Positions 25,685 to 34,576 of a stretch of DNA of 64,000 bases are shown here, one piece after another. The stretch is taken from positions 18,134 through 82,133 of the forward strand of contig JANQMN010000071.1 in NCBI GenBank assembly GCA_028280065.1, in the 5' to 3' direction. Both the position numbers and the translations under genes were made by a program. Below the pieces are notes generated by a model. It was not told the DNA's origin. It worked only from the letters and a program-made list of their open reading frames with translations, and did not search any database. Each line of letters begins with the position of its first letter. Position 1 is the stretch's first letter. This DNA is from Hahella sp. Its GTDB lineage: Bacteria > Pseudomonadota > Gammaproteobacteria > Pseudomonadales > Oleiphilaceae.

Positions 25685-27487
25685 TTATTCTACCCGGATG
25701 GATTCCTCATTCTTCTGATCGCCTTCGGAGTTGATATCCATCACCTCCCTCACTGCCGGACTGCCGCTGCTACCAGCCAACACTTTCGTGCGTTGCTTCA
25801 TCGGCGGTACTTCCTCGCTATCGATGATTACATCCAGGACAAACGGTCCGTTGTCTTCAAACACGCTGTCGATATCGATGTCATCCAGTTGCTTGATATT
25901 GTCGATTTGCACGCTTCTAATGCCCATGGCTTCCGCCATCTTGGCGAAATCCACCTTCGGCAGGTGGTTGCCGATTTGTTCCGCGCCGCCGAGTCGCTGG
26001 CCATGTTTGATCATGCCCAGGTGACTATCATTAAGTATCACAAAGAGAATATTGAGGTTGTGTTCCCTAGCCACAGTCATTTCCTGGCCGCTCATGAGGA
26101 CGCTGCCGTCGCCGGTAAAGCAAATAATGGAAATATCGGGATTGGCCAATGCCATACCCACCGAAGCACCGATTGCCCACCCCATAGTGGCGAAACCCAT
26201 GCCCATGTGAAACAGTTTGGCACGTTCATCCGGATTGTTATGCGTTTGCCAATAGTGGGTGCCCCACAGAAAACTGTTACCCGTATCCATTAAAACTCGG
26301 GTATTGTAGGGGCAAATCTGGCTGAGTGCCCAGAAAAGCGCCTGGGGTTTAACCGGGCTTGAGGAGGAAAAACAAGCTTCCTTGTGGTTATACTTCACTT
26401 TGGCGGGAAAGCCGTCGCTGCCGGGCAGGTATTTGATTCGTCTTGCCCGGCCTCGTCGCAGTTGTTCCACATACTTAGACAACGGATTGACCAACAGTTT
26501 GGGCGAGCCGAGCAGTGAAATCCTAGCCCTGACGGAGCGGCTCAGATGTTCCGGATTGTCCGAGAGATGAATGAGCCGGTCGGAAAAGATAGCTTCCGGG
26601 TCCCAGCCACCGGTGGTGATTTCATCCAGTGCGCTGCCGACCACGATAATACGCTCGGCGTTAGCGGGGGAAAGCGCCTCTTTGGCGCTCTCATGACCAC
26701 CGAGGCCGAATACGCCGCGGTAGAGCGGGTGGAACTCCGATACCAACCCCTTCCCCATGGGAGTCGTGACGATATTGAAATCCCTGCTTTCGGCAAACAG
26801 GAGTATTTCGTCAATAGCACCGGCTGCCCGTTCGCCAAGAACGATAGTGGCCTTTTCCACGTACGCCAAATCTTTGAGAATTAGGTTAATCCCGCTGGGA
26901 TTGGGCACCACGTCATGATTAATAAAGGCCCGCAAATTCATCAGTTGAGAGTTGTCGGGCACCTTGGCCCGCATGATGTCCAGCGGTACGCTCAGATGTA
27001 CCGGACCTGGCTGATTGCTCAAGGCGAAGCCGATGGCCATCATCAGTTTATGCTCCAACTGAGCGGGGTGAGACACCAAGGTATTAAAGCGGGTACAACT
27101 GTCGAAGATACTGACTGTGTTTATGCCGGTACAGGAACCTTCCTGGAATGCTCCCAGGCCAAAACGTTCGATGGAGGGTTGCGCGGTAATAACCAAAAGG
27201 GGTATGCCGTCAGCGTGGGCATTGGCGACACCGGTTAACAGGTTCGTCGCGCCGGGGCCGGAGGTGGAAACGCAGACACCGATCTTGCCTGTGGCTCGGG
27301 CATATCCATCGGCCATAAAGGCTGCGCCACATTCGTGCCTGGCCAGCACGGATTTAATACCGCCCCTCCGTTCACTGCGTGCCAAGGCATTGTAAAAAGG
27401 TTCAATACTCCCTCCTGGAACACCGAATACGTGCTTCACGCCTAACCGCTCCAGGTATCGGAGTATCAAATCGCCATTCTCAATCAC
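25685..27487 (-). CDS. Thiamine-diphosphate enzyme, acetolactate-synthase-like large subunit
   Basis: This 600-residue protein has a GTG start at 27487 with AGGTGG upstream. ThDP-enzyme features are clear. The catalytic Glu lies in ARHECGAAFMADGYAR near residue 50. A GPGATNLLTG loop and AFQEG (AHAS-type AFQE) follow. The C-terminal ThDP/Mg motif is GDGSVLMSGQE, followed by ILNDSHLGMIKHGQ. Domain order (PYR, central, PP) and length fit IlvB/IlvG-type enzymes, which condense two pyruvates or pyruvate with 2-ketobutyrate; glyoxylate carboligase-like enzymes are alternatives. No small regulatory subunit is adjacent, so it may be a catabolic or special-purpose enzyme. A 265-bp gap separates it from the downstream TonB receptor gene. 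The polar Glu/Asn/Ser-rich tail (about 25 residues) is unusual. Confidence 0.85.
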   Translation of the reverse strand: MIENGDLILRYLERLGVKHVFGVPGGSIEPFYNALARSERRGGIKSVLARHECGAAFMADGYARATGKIGVCVSTSGPGATNLLTGVANAHADGIPLLVITAQPSIERFGLGAFQEGSCTGINTVSIFDSCTRFNTLVSHPAQLEHKLMMAIGFALSNQPGPVHLSVPLDIMRAKVPDNSQLMNLRAFINHDVVPNPSGINLILKDLAYVEKATIVLGERAAGAIDEILLFAESRDFNIVTTPMGKGLVSEFHPLYRGVFGLGGHESAKEALSPANAERIIVVGSALDEITTGGWDPEAIFSDRLIHLSDNPEHLSRSVRARISLLGSPKLLVNPLSKYVEQLRRGRARRIKYLPGSDGFPAKVKYNHKEACFSSSSPVKPQALFWALSQICPYNTRVLMDTGNSFLWGTHYWQTHNNPDERAKLFHMGMGFATMGWAIGASVGMALANPDISIICFTGDGSVLMSGQEMTVAREHNLNILFVILNDSHLGMIKHGQRLGGAEQIGNHLPKVDFAKMAEAMGIRSVQIDNIKQLDDIDIDSVFEDNGPFVLDVIIDSEEVPPMKQRTKVLAGSSGSPAVREVMDINSEGDQKNEESIRVE

Positions 27488-27917
27488 GGTATACCACCTA
27501 TATTAATTTATTTAACTAGCTGTACATCTATACCGCTCCTTGGTGAGGACCTAACTGTATAACTTCATGGCGGCGTATTCTTATACAGGTTGTTGTTAAA
27601 ATGAACAGCTGAACCGTTAAAGTTTGCAAAATACTAAAATTATTCAGCATCTTCTCCCGGTGAATTGGATGGAATTTGGCTGAAATGACTTTTGCTAATC
27701 ACTTTTCTTAGTGTTGTTCACCCCCTTGCAGCGGCGGAATATGGCGTTCATACGCGACACAGATAAGCAATATGCAGGCCGGTAAATTGTTAAAATTTGT
27801 ATGTAAATCTTTCCAGTAGAAGCACATTTGTCTATGCTCAACAAAGCATTTTGCCTTTCAGGTAACATATTGAAATTTAAAAACTCTTTGTTAGACGTGC
27901 GGCGGTGATCCGAATCC
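27488..27917. other. Divergent intergenic region, no gene seen
   Basis: This 430-bp AT-richer region lies between the leftward TPP-enzyme gene and the rightward YfiR gene. It presumably holds both promoters. I see no strong repeat, hairpin or sigma-54 element, and no credible short gene. Confidence 0.4.
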
Positions 27918-28448
27918 ATGATCGGGGCGCGCCGGCTTATTATCCTCAATACTATATTACTATCGCTCTGGAGTAGTGGCTGGGCTCGCGCGACCACTGA
28001 TTACGAAATAAAAGCCGCCTACCTCTACAACTTCGTCAAATTTGTGCAGTGGGAGCGTAGCGCCCATGCGCTAAGTCCTGAACTCAACCTCTGCATTCTC
28101 GGCCGGCATCCGTTTCGCGATGTATTAGCTCCATTAAATCAACGTAAGGTGCAGAACCGTACAATTCATATTCGCTACCTGGACGATGAAAGGCAGATGA
28201 TGGAGTGCCATGTGCTATTCGTCAGCTATTCCGAACGTAAGCAGCTCGACGATATTCTGTCCCTGGCAGATCAGGCCAAAGCATTGACTGTCAGTGATAT
28301 CCGGGGATTCGTGCGCGATGGCGGCATCATCGGTTTTGTCACCGTGGGCAACGTTATTCGTTTTGAAGTCAACCTCGTCAGTGCCAGGGCGTCTGAAATT
28401 CACCTTAGCTCCAAATTGCTGGAGCTGGCGGAAGAGGTGGTCAAGTAA
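27918..28448 (+). CDS. YfiR family (DUF4154) periplasmic protein
   Basis: This 176-residue protein has a signal peptide (to about 25, ending SGWARA). The YfiR pattern follows: YEIKAAYLYNFVKFVQW at the mature N-terminus, LNLCILG, ILSLADQAKALTVSDI and GGIIGFVTVGNVIRFEVNLVSARASEIHLSSKLLELA at the end (quoted in parts). In Pseudomonas YfiR is a periplasmic inhibitor of the diguanylate cyclase YfiN through its CHASE8-type sensor. Here the next gene, 3 bp away, is a histidine kinase with a periplasmic sensor domain. I infer that this YfiR regulates that kinase instead of a cyclase directly. Confidence 0.82.
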   Translation: MIGARRLIILNTILLSLWSSGWARATTDYEIKAAYLYNFVKFVQWERSAHALSPELNLCILGRHPFRDVLAPLNQRKVQNRTIHIRYLDDERQMMECHVLFVSYSERKQLDDILSLADQAKALTVSDIRGFVRDGGIIGFVTVGNVIRFEVNLVSARASEIHLSSKLLELAEEVVK

Positions 28449-28451
28449 CCT

Positions 28452-29912
28452 ATGAAGGTTTCGTTCTGGTCAAAACTCCCCATTCGCAGCAAGTTGCTGC
28501 TGCTAACCCTGTTTTCCAGCGTAATGGGGCCGCTAGTCATAGCGGCAAGCGTAATACTCTATGAAGCTTCCACTTACCGGCTGGAAAACCTGCAAGAGGT
28601 GACGGTGATTGCCAATATCGTAGCGGACCGCAGTACCGCCGCCCTGGTGTTCGGCGATAACAATCAACTGCAAGAAAACCTGGCCAGTCTACAACTGCGC
28701 AAAACCATCGCCCTGGCCTGCATGTACGATGAAACTGATCTTGTCAGGGCCAGCCTCATCCTGGACGAATCGCTAAACTGCCCGGCGGCACCGGTCGTCC
28801 ATGAGGGCTATTATGCGGAAGAGTATCTACATATCACCCAACAGGTGATATTGGACGGCGAACCCATCGGCAAATTGCTCATTCAGGCCTCTCTGGTTGA
28901 ACTTCGCCGCCATCTAGGTAACTTTGCCCTGACCGCGTTGTTGGTGTGCCTGGTGACTATCGTGGCGATTCTATACGTGGCAAACGTCTTACAAAAACGC
29001 ATTACCGACCCGTTGATTAATCTCACGGAAACCGCCTCGCGAGTGGCTGGCGAAAAGAACTACGAGTTGCGGGCAGAACTGGAAAGTCAGGATGAAATCG
29101 GTAAGTTGGTAGAAACCTTCAATGACATGCTGGCGACCATTGAAGAGCAGAACAACCATATTCTTAAAAGCAATGAAGAACTGGAAAAAACCGTGGCCAC
29201 CCGCACCTCGGAACTATTGACAGCCAACAAAGAGCTGGAAGCCTTCAGTTATTCGGTGTCACATGATTTACGGCAGCCCCTGCGTGCCATCGACGGTTTT
29301 AGCGAAGCCATTCTGGAGGATTACGGCGACCAATTGGATGAGATGGGCTTAAGCTATTTGCAACGGGTTAGGTCTGCCAGCCAGCGCATGGGAGCGCTTA
29401 TTCAAAGTATGCTGGTCCTATCCAGGGTGACCCGGCATGTGATCGCGCTAAAAGAAGTCAATCTCAGCGAGTCAGCGGAGGCCGTGCGGCAAAGTCTGAC
29501 AGACGAGAATCCCGAGCGGCAGGTACAATGGAGCATTGAACCGGGCATGGTAACTAAAGGCGATGCAAACCTGCTAAATATAGCATTAAGCAATCTACTG
29601 CAGAACGCCTGGAAATACTCCTCCAAGGAAGCACAGGCGGAGATCCGGTTTGGCGTGGACAGATCGGCTGTCCCACCTGTTTTTTATGTCAGTGACAACG
29701 GCGCCGGATTTGATATGAAATATGCAGACAAGCTGTTCGTCGCCTTTAGTCGGCTCCATAGTCCCGACGAGTTCGAAGGTAGCGGTATCGGATTGGCCAC
29801 GGTAAACCGGGTGATTAACCGGCATCACGGTAGAATTTGGGTGGAATCGACTCTCAACGAGGGTACGACCTTTTACTTTACCCTGGATGCTGAACATAAT
29901 GCCGCCGGTTAG
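28452..29912 (+). CDS. Sensor histidine kinase with CHASE8-like periplasmic domain
   Basis: This 486-residue protein has a TM helix at about 12-35, a periplasmic domain (about 36-155, including VADRSTAALVFGD typical of CHASE8), a second TM at about 158-180, HAMP (about 180-235), a coiled coil, HisKA (AFSYSVSHDLRQPLRAIDGF) and HATPase (NLLQNAWKYSS, DNGAGFD, GSGIGLATV). The HisKA-HATPase region resembles that of the 1790-residue kinase at 7403-12775. Kinases of this Cph1-like type often phosphorylate stand-alone REC proteins; one follows at 30011. Upstream YfiR is probably the periplasmic regulator. The likely chain is YfiR, this kinase, the REC-only protein and the REC-GGDEF-EAL protein. Confidence 0.9.
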   Translation: MKVSFWSKLPIRSKLLLLTLFSSVMGPLVIAASVILYEASTYRLENLQEVTVIANIVADRSTAALVFGDNNQLQENLASLQLRKTIALACMYDETDLVRASLILDESLNCPAAPVVHEGYYAEEYLHITQQVILDGEPIGKLLIQASLVELRRHLGNFALTALLVCLVTIVAILYVANVLQKRITDPLINLTETASRVAGEKNYELRAELESQDEIGKLVETFNDMLATIEEQNNHILKSNEELEKTVATRTSELLTANKELEAFSYSVSHDLRQPLRAIDGFSEAILEDYGDQLDEMGLSYLQRVRSASQRMGALIQSMLVLSRVTRHVIALKEVNLSESAEAVRQSLTDENPERQVQWSIEPGMVTKGDANLLNIALSNLLQNAWKYSSKEAQAEIRFGVDRSAVPPVFYVSDNGAGFDMKYADKLFVAFSRLHSPDEFEGSGIGLATVNRVINRHHGRIWVESTLNEGTTFYFTLDAEHNAAG

Positions 29913-30010
29913 CCGCCAAGGTGCGCCACAAGCGCCCTTGCGCTCAATTGTGGGGGTGATAAATAACATTTATACTAACCCCACGAGTCAACTATGCGGG
30001 GAAAGGAGAG

Positions 30011-30460
30011 ATGGCGCAATCAGTCGTGTTATTGCTAGTGGAAGATAACCCTGACGATGAAGCGCTCGCCAAGCGAGCCTTGAAAAAAGCCCACAGCGAC
30101 AGTGAAATCGTCGTGGCGCGAGACGGCCAGGAAGCCTTGGATTTCTTGTTCGGACTGGGTAAATTCCAGCAACGCGACCATGCCATTCAACCCCAAGTGG
30201 TGTTCCTGGATATCAACCTGCCGAAAGTGAACGGTCTGGAAGTACTGAAAGCCTTAAGGGAAGACGAGCGGACCGCCAGTTTACCCGTAGTGATTCTGTC
30301 TTCCTCGGATGAAAACAGCGACATCTCCAAGGCTTATGCCTTAGGAGCCAACAGCTATATCAATAAACCTGTCAATTTTAATGAATTTTGCCGACAAATC
30401 GACATCATGGGCCAGTACTGGCTGGATATCAATCGTGTCGTCAACCTGCAGTTGCAGTAA
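30011..30460 (+). CDS. REC-only response regulator (Rcp1-like)
   Basis: This 149-residue single-domain receiver has acidic pocket VEDNPDDE, phospho-acceptor Asp in VVFLDINLPKVNG, Thr/Ser switch LSSSDE and Lys in YINKPVN. The layout with a long alpha-helical end is that of cyanobacterial Rcp1-type receivers that work with phytochrome-like kinases. It has no output domain, so it acts by protein contact or as a phosphate relay. It lies 98 bp after the kinase gene and 11 bp before the GGDEF-EAL gene, so it is probably the kinase's first target. Confidence 0.92.
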   Translation: MAQSVVLLLVEDNPDDEALAKRALKKAHSDSEIVVARDGQEALDFLFGLGKFQQRDHAIQPQVVFLDINLPKVNGLEVLKALREDERTASLPVVILSSSDENSDISKAYALGANSYINKPVNFNEFCRQIDIMGQYWLDINRVVNLQLQ

Positions 30461-30471
30461 GCTGAGATTCT

Positions 30472-32151
30472 ATGGCGAATACATTGCGCTTTCTAATCGT
30501 CGATGACTCAGAGGATGATACCCTGCTGATCATTCGTGAGCTGAAAAAAGGGGGGATCAGCCCGGATTATCTTCGGGTAGACAATGCCGTCAAGCTGGCG
30601 AAAGCCTTGAAAGATCCCTGGGATTTGGTGATTTCCGACCACAACATGCCCGGCTTTTCTTCAGAGGAAGCACTGCAGATCATCAAGGACAGCGATATTG
30701 ATCTACCGGTGATTATCGTCTCCGGCACCATTGGTGATGACGTAGCAGTGAATGCCATGAAATCCGGGGCTCAGGACTATGTTATGAAGGACAATCTTGC
30801 CCGCTTGATTCCCGCCATTCAACGCGAACTGAAAGAGGTCAATGTGCGCTCGGCGCGCGAGAAGGCTGAACAAACCCTGCGGCACCTGACGTTTCATGAC
30901 AGTCTGACGGACTTGGTCAACCGTAACGAATTCGTCCGCCGCCTGCGTCGCGCGCTGAACGACAGCAAAGTCGACGGTACAGAACATATGCTGCTGTACC
31001 TGGATCTCGATCAGTTCAAAGTGGTGAACGATACCTGTGGCCACATCGCCGGCGATGAACTGTTGAAACAAGTCTCTTTGAAGCTTGATCAGCATATTCG
31101 GGACAGCGACACTCTGGCCCGACTGGGGGGCGATGAGTTCGGCATACTGCTGGAAAACTGCTCCGAACAGCACGCGCTTGACCTGGCGGAGCGCCTCAAG
31201 GCGGAAATCCGCGAATACAAGTTCTACTGGCAAGGCAATCCCTTTGCGGTCGGGCTGAGTATCGGCATAGTCGCCGTAAGTGCGGATTATGACAACGCCG
31301 CCGAGATACTCAGCAACGCAGATATCGCCTGTTTTGCGGCCAAGGATAAAGGCCGCAACACCATACAGGTCTATCAACGCCAGGACTCGGAACTCCAGCA
31401 GCGCTATACGGAGATGCAATGGACCACACGCCTGCACCGCGCCATCGAAGAAAACGCCTTTTTTCTCTGCCATCAGGATATGTCGGCACTGCAAGGTGAG
31501 TCCGGGTACTGCACCGAGTTTCTGATGCGCCTAAGGGAAAATGGCGAGGTCATTTACCCAGGCGCCTTTATTCCCGCCGCCGAGCGTTATAACCTGATGC
31601 CGGTGATCGACTTGAAAATAGTGGAAATGGTTTTCAGCTATCTGCATATCAGCGGGCGAGGTCAGCAAAACGAAGGCACCTATTTTATCAACCTGTCCGG
31701 TAACTCGCTGAGCGACAAGGATTTCTTCCCCACTATTAAGGGTATGCTCGAGCGTTACGCCGTCAAGCCGGACCGAATCTGCTTCGAAATCACGGAAACC
31801 GCGGCCATTGCCCATCTCACTGACTCCGTGTCCTTTGTACATGAAATTCGCAATGCAGGTTGCAAATTCGCGCTGGACGATTTCGGTTGCGGCATGAGTT
31901 CGTTTTCCTACCTGAAAACCATTCCCGTGGATTACCTCAAAATCGATGGTAGTTTTGTACAAAACCTGCTGAACGATCCCATTGACTTAGGCATCGTCGA
32001 AGCCTGCAATAAAATTGGCCATGCCGCCGGATTGAAGACGATCGCGGAATTTGTGGAAAACGATGAGGTAAAAGAAAAGCTGCGGGATATCGGTGTGGAT
32101 TATGCCCAAGGCTATGGCATCGCCAAACCGAAGCCCCTGGAGAACCTCTAG
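30472..32151 (+). CDS. Response regulator with GGDEF and EAL domains (c-di-GMP turnover)
   Basis: This 559-residue protein has REC (about 5-125; VDDSEDD, Asp in VISDHNMPGF, Lys in VMKDN), GGDEF (about 145-300, intact RLGGDEFG) and EAL (about 315-555). The EAL signature is again EFLMR, not EALLR. Other EAL motifs are kept: FINLSGN, FEITETAA, LDDFGCGMSSF, LKIDGSFVQ and AEFVEN. It is a full-length paralogue of 1533-3260. As the last gene of an apparent operon with YfiR, kinase and REC-only genes it would convert the periplasmic signal into c-di-GMP change. Whether the cyclase or the phosphodiesterase dominates cannot be read. Confidence 0.92.
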   Translation: MANTLRFLIVDDSEDDTLLIIRELKKGGISPDYLRVDNAVKLAKALKDPWDLVISDHNMPGFSSEEALQIIKDSDIDLPVIIVSGTIGDDVAVNAMKSGAQDYVMKDNLARLIPAIQRELKEVNVRSAREKAEQTLRHLTFHDSLTDLVNRNEFVRRLRRALNDSKVDGTEHMLLYLDLDQFKVVNDTCGHIAGDELLKQVSLKLDQHIRDSDTLARLGGDEFGILLENCSEQHALDLAERLKAEIREYKFYWQGNPFAVGLSIGIVAVSADYDNAAEILSNADIACFAAKDKGRNTIQVYQRQDSELQQRYTEMQWTTRLHRAIEENAFFLCHQDMSALQGESGYCTEFLMRLRENGEVIYPGAFIPAAERYNLMPVIDLKIVEMVFSYLHISGRGQQNEGTYFINLSGNSLSDKDFFPTIKGMLERYAVKPDRICFEITETAAIAHLTDSVSFVHEIRNAGCKFALDDFGCGMSSFSYLKTIPVDYLKIDGSFVQNLLNDPIDLGIVEACNKIGHAAGLKTIAEFVENDEVKEKLRDIGVDYAQGYGIAKPKPLENL

Positions 32152-32169
32152 CCGGTTCCAACCCCGGTG

Positions 32170-34164
32170 TTAACCGTTTTGCTTCGCGACACGAACCACA
32201 GGATGCATCTTTTCCAGCAGCCTGCGCAGAAGATCGCGGCTAATGGGCTTGGCCAGATGCTCGTCCATGCCGGCCTCCAGGCACCGGTTCCGGTCGATGC
32301 TCATGGCGTTGGCGGTGAGCGCAATGATGGGCGTGCGGGTTTTGGTAGCCTGTTCCAGCTCACGAATGCGGCGGGTGGCCTCGTAGCCGTCCATGACCGG
32401 CATCTGGCAATCCATAAAAACCAGGTCGTAGTTTTCTTGTCGCCATTTCTCGACGGCTTCTTCGCCGTTGGCGGCCAGGTCCACCCAACATCCCAGTTTT
32501 TCCAGCATACGGGAGGCAACCTTCTGATTGATTGGGTTATCTTCCACCAGTAGCACTTTATGGTCGGAGTGAGGAAGTTGAGCGGGCGGCTTATCATGCA
32601 GTTTGTATAGAGTAAAGCGGGATTCCACCTGCCGCCCGATTACAAAGCTTTCTTTCAGCAAACGGGAAAGCAGCAGATCCAATACGCGAATACGCAAGGG
32701 GTGATTCAGGTAGCCATCGATCCCCAGTTCCTGGCATGTTCTGTGTTCACCCCGTTCCCCGCTTACCGGCAGATAAATCAGGGGTAGGCGGGCGGAGCGT
32801 TGTTGCCGGTACTGCACCAGGCGATTACCCAGAGCCAGGTCGTCAAAGATGATCAAATCGTAGAAGGGAGTGGCCGCATCTTCCTGTAACAACCAGTCGA
32901 GCTGAGGGACTTCACCACAAATGACGGTGGCTCCCCAGCCTTTAAGAAGTTCGTCAAGAATGTTTTGGCCGATATTCGGCTCGCCAAGCAGCAGTATTTG
33001 ACGGTTGGATAAAAACTCCGGCATGGGCCGGGGTTTGCCTGCCACCGGTAAGGTCAATTCGAGGCTGAAGGCTGAACCCGAGTCCTTGGTGCTGGTCGCG
33101 CTCACGGTACCACCCATCAGATTAGCCAATTTCCGACAAATGGTCAGCCCCAAGCCGGTACCGCCGTATTGCCGGGCAATGGCCCGCTCGGCTTGCAGGT
33201 ATTCTTCGAACACGCAGTTCAGCTTTTCTTTAACGATGCCGATGCCGGTATCCACGACGGAAAAGCTCAAGCTGACATCCTTGTTGGACACATCGAGACA
33301 ACGAATATCCAACAGGACCTGGCCGTTGAGGGTGAACTTGATGGCATTGCTCAGAAAGTTGATCAAGATTTGCCGAATCCGCAAAGGATCGCCCACCAAC
33401 ATTCGGGGAAGTGCAGGATCGACCCGCAAATACAACGGCAGATTCTTATCTCGCGCCCGCACGCTGAGTAGTTCCACTACATCTGCGGCCAACTCCGGTA
33501 GATCAAAGCTGATGGGGTCTAACTCCAGTTTGCCCGCCTCGATTTTGGAGATGTCCAGAATATCGTTGACTATATCCAGCAAGGCATCCGCCGAGGACTG
33601 AATGGCGTTGGCGTATTCCCGCTGTTCCGAGGTCAACTCCGTATCCAGCAGTAGCGATGCCATGCCCAGTACGCCATTCATGGGCGTGCGTATTTCGTGA
33701 GACATATTGGCCAAAAATTGACTTTTGGCGATGCTAGCTTGCTGGATGCGTTTATGGTCGCGGCGTATCTCGGCTTCGTTCAACTCCCTCCGGATGGCGG
33801 GAACCAATCGTGCCATGTCATCCTTCATGACGTAGTCGTTGCCGCCGGCTTTCATGGCCGCGACAGCGGTATCCTCGCCGATGGCGCCGGAGAGGATGAT
33901 GATAGGCAGGTCCGGGTCCAGCTCCCGTAAAATGGTAATCGCTTGGATGGAATCGAATCCTTTCGGCATGCTATGGTCGGTCAGCACTATGTCCCAGCGC
34001 TCGTTTTGCAAAGCCGCCCGCATCTGCTGCGCACTTTCCACCTGCTGATGAATGGAGTTAAACCCCCCTTTCCTGAGCATGCGCAGGGTTAGAAAGGCAT
34101 CGTCCTGGGAATCGTCGACGATAAGTACTCGCAGAGACTGCAAAGAGTGTTGATCCTTAATCAT
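32170..34164 (-). CDS. Hybrid histidine kinase REC-HisKA-HATPase-REC-like-REC
   Basis: This 664-residue soluble protein starts with REC (about 10-130; VDDSQDD, Asp in VLTDHSMPK). HisKA follows (FLANMSHEIRTPMNGVLGMA, His near 170), then HATPase (NFLSNAIKFT, DTGIGI, GGTGLGLTI). A receiver-like domain (about 395-520, ILLLGEPN) lacks a clear phospho-acceptor and is probably a pseudo-receiver. A final intact REC (about 540-660) has VEDNPINQ, Asp in VFMDCQMPVMDG and Lys in LAKPI. There are no transmembrane segments. The N-terminal REC resembles those of the two GGDEF-EAL proteins, so it may take phosphate from a shared kinase. It converges on the GGDEF-EAL gene with only 18 bp between stop codons. 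Confidence 0.9.
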   Translation of the reverse strand: MIKDQHSLQSLRVLIVDDSQDDAFLTLRMLRKGGFNSIHQQVESAQQMRAALQNERWDIVLTDHSMPKGFDSIQAITILRELDPDLPIIILSGAIGEDTAVAAMKAGGNDYVMKDDMARLVPAIRRELNEAEIRRDHKRIQQASIAKSQFLANMSHEIRTPMNGVLGMASLLLDTELTSEQREYANAIQSSADALLDIVNDILDISKIEAGKLELDPISFDLPELAADVVELLSVRARDKNLPLYLRVDPALPRMLVGDPLRIRQILINFLSNAIKFTLNGQVLLDIRCLDVSNKDVSLSFSVVDTGIGIVKEKLNCVFEEYLQAERAIARQYGGTGLGLTICRKLANLMGGTVSATSTKDSGSAFSLELTLPVAGKPRPMPEFLSNRQILLLGEPNIGQNILDELLKGWGATVICGEVPQLDWLLQEDAATPFYDLIIFDDLALGNRLVQYRQQRSARLPLIYLPVSGERGEHRTCQELGIDGYLNHPLRIRVLDLLLSRLLKESFVIGRQVESRFTLYKLHDKPPAQLPHSDHKVLLVEDNPINQKVASRMLEKLGCWVDLAANGEEAVEKWRQENYDLVFMDCQMPVMDGYEATRRIRELEQATKTRTPIIALTANAMSIDRNRCLEAGMDEHLAKPISRDLLRRLLEKMHPVVRVAKQNG

Positions 34165-34182
34165 GCTCGGCTTGTATCAGGC

Positions 34183-34248
34183 CAAAAGAAGTTATTGTGT
34201 CATGAAAACAACGGGTTGCATCGATACGGGGGAACTTAGTCGGTAGGG
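34183..34248. repeat. Dispersed repeat, copy B
   Basis: Second copy of the roughly 65-bp repeat at 20416-20480, in the same orientation, beginning 19 bp upstream of the hybrid kinase start codon (minus-strand gene). The central TGCATCGAT is shared, but the 12-bp palindrome of copy A is not perfect here. See copy A for the conserved blocks. Confidence 0.65.
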
Positions 34249-34328
34249 CCCGAAAGTCAGTTCCGTTGTATTAACTATAGCAGGAACGGGGGGTTTCGCG
34301 ACTTGTGAATGGTTTCAGAGGCAAGTAT

Positions 34329-34359
34329 TTAAATGTGGTTCGGCCAGGCCGACATTTAA
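34329..34359. repeat. Long interrupted inverted repeat upstream of dctP-like gene
   Basis: TTAAATGT (34329-34336) pairs perfectly with ACATTTAA (34352-34359). Inside is CGGCC-A-GGCCG (34341-34351). The two 13-nt arms are the same except that the left arm carries a 4-nt insertion (GGTT). It may be an operator, a terminator or a decayed palindrome. It lies about 220 bp upstream of the TRAP receptor gene. Confidence 0.5.
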
Positions 34360-34576
34360 GTTCATGCTCGGGTAAATTCTGGCCAATACTTTGCCAGCGG
34401 TAGATCGAGAACCGCCTGATGGGCCCACGCTTCAATTATGCTCCGGTTTCGGGTAGTGTCCGCTTATATTGAAAGGCTTTCAGCAGGTGGAATTGATATT
34501 TTGAACGATAACAGCGATCATAAAACTTTAATCGGCCTATTTGATCTTGGTTAGTAGCAGACCCGGAAAAAGCTCA

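Larger units (their letters stand above)
34165..34576. other. Divergent intergenic region between hybrid kinase and dctP-like gene
   Basis: 412 bp without a gene, holding dispersed repeat copy B (34183-34248) and the interrupted inverted repeat (34329-34359). No other structure seen. Confidence 0.4.
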
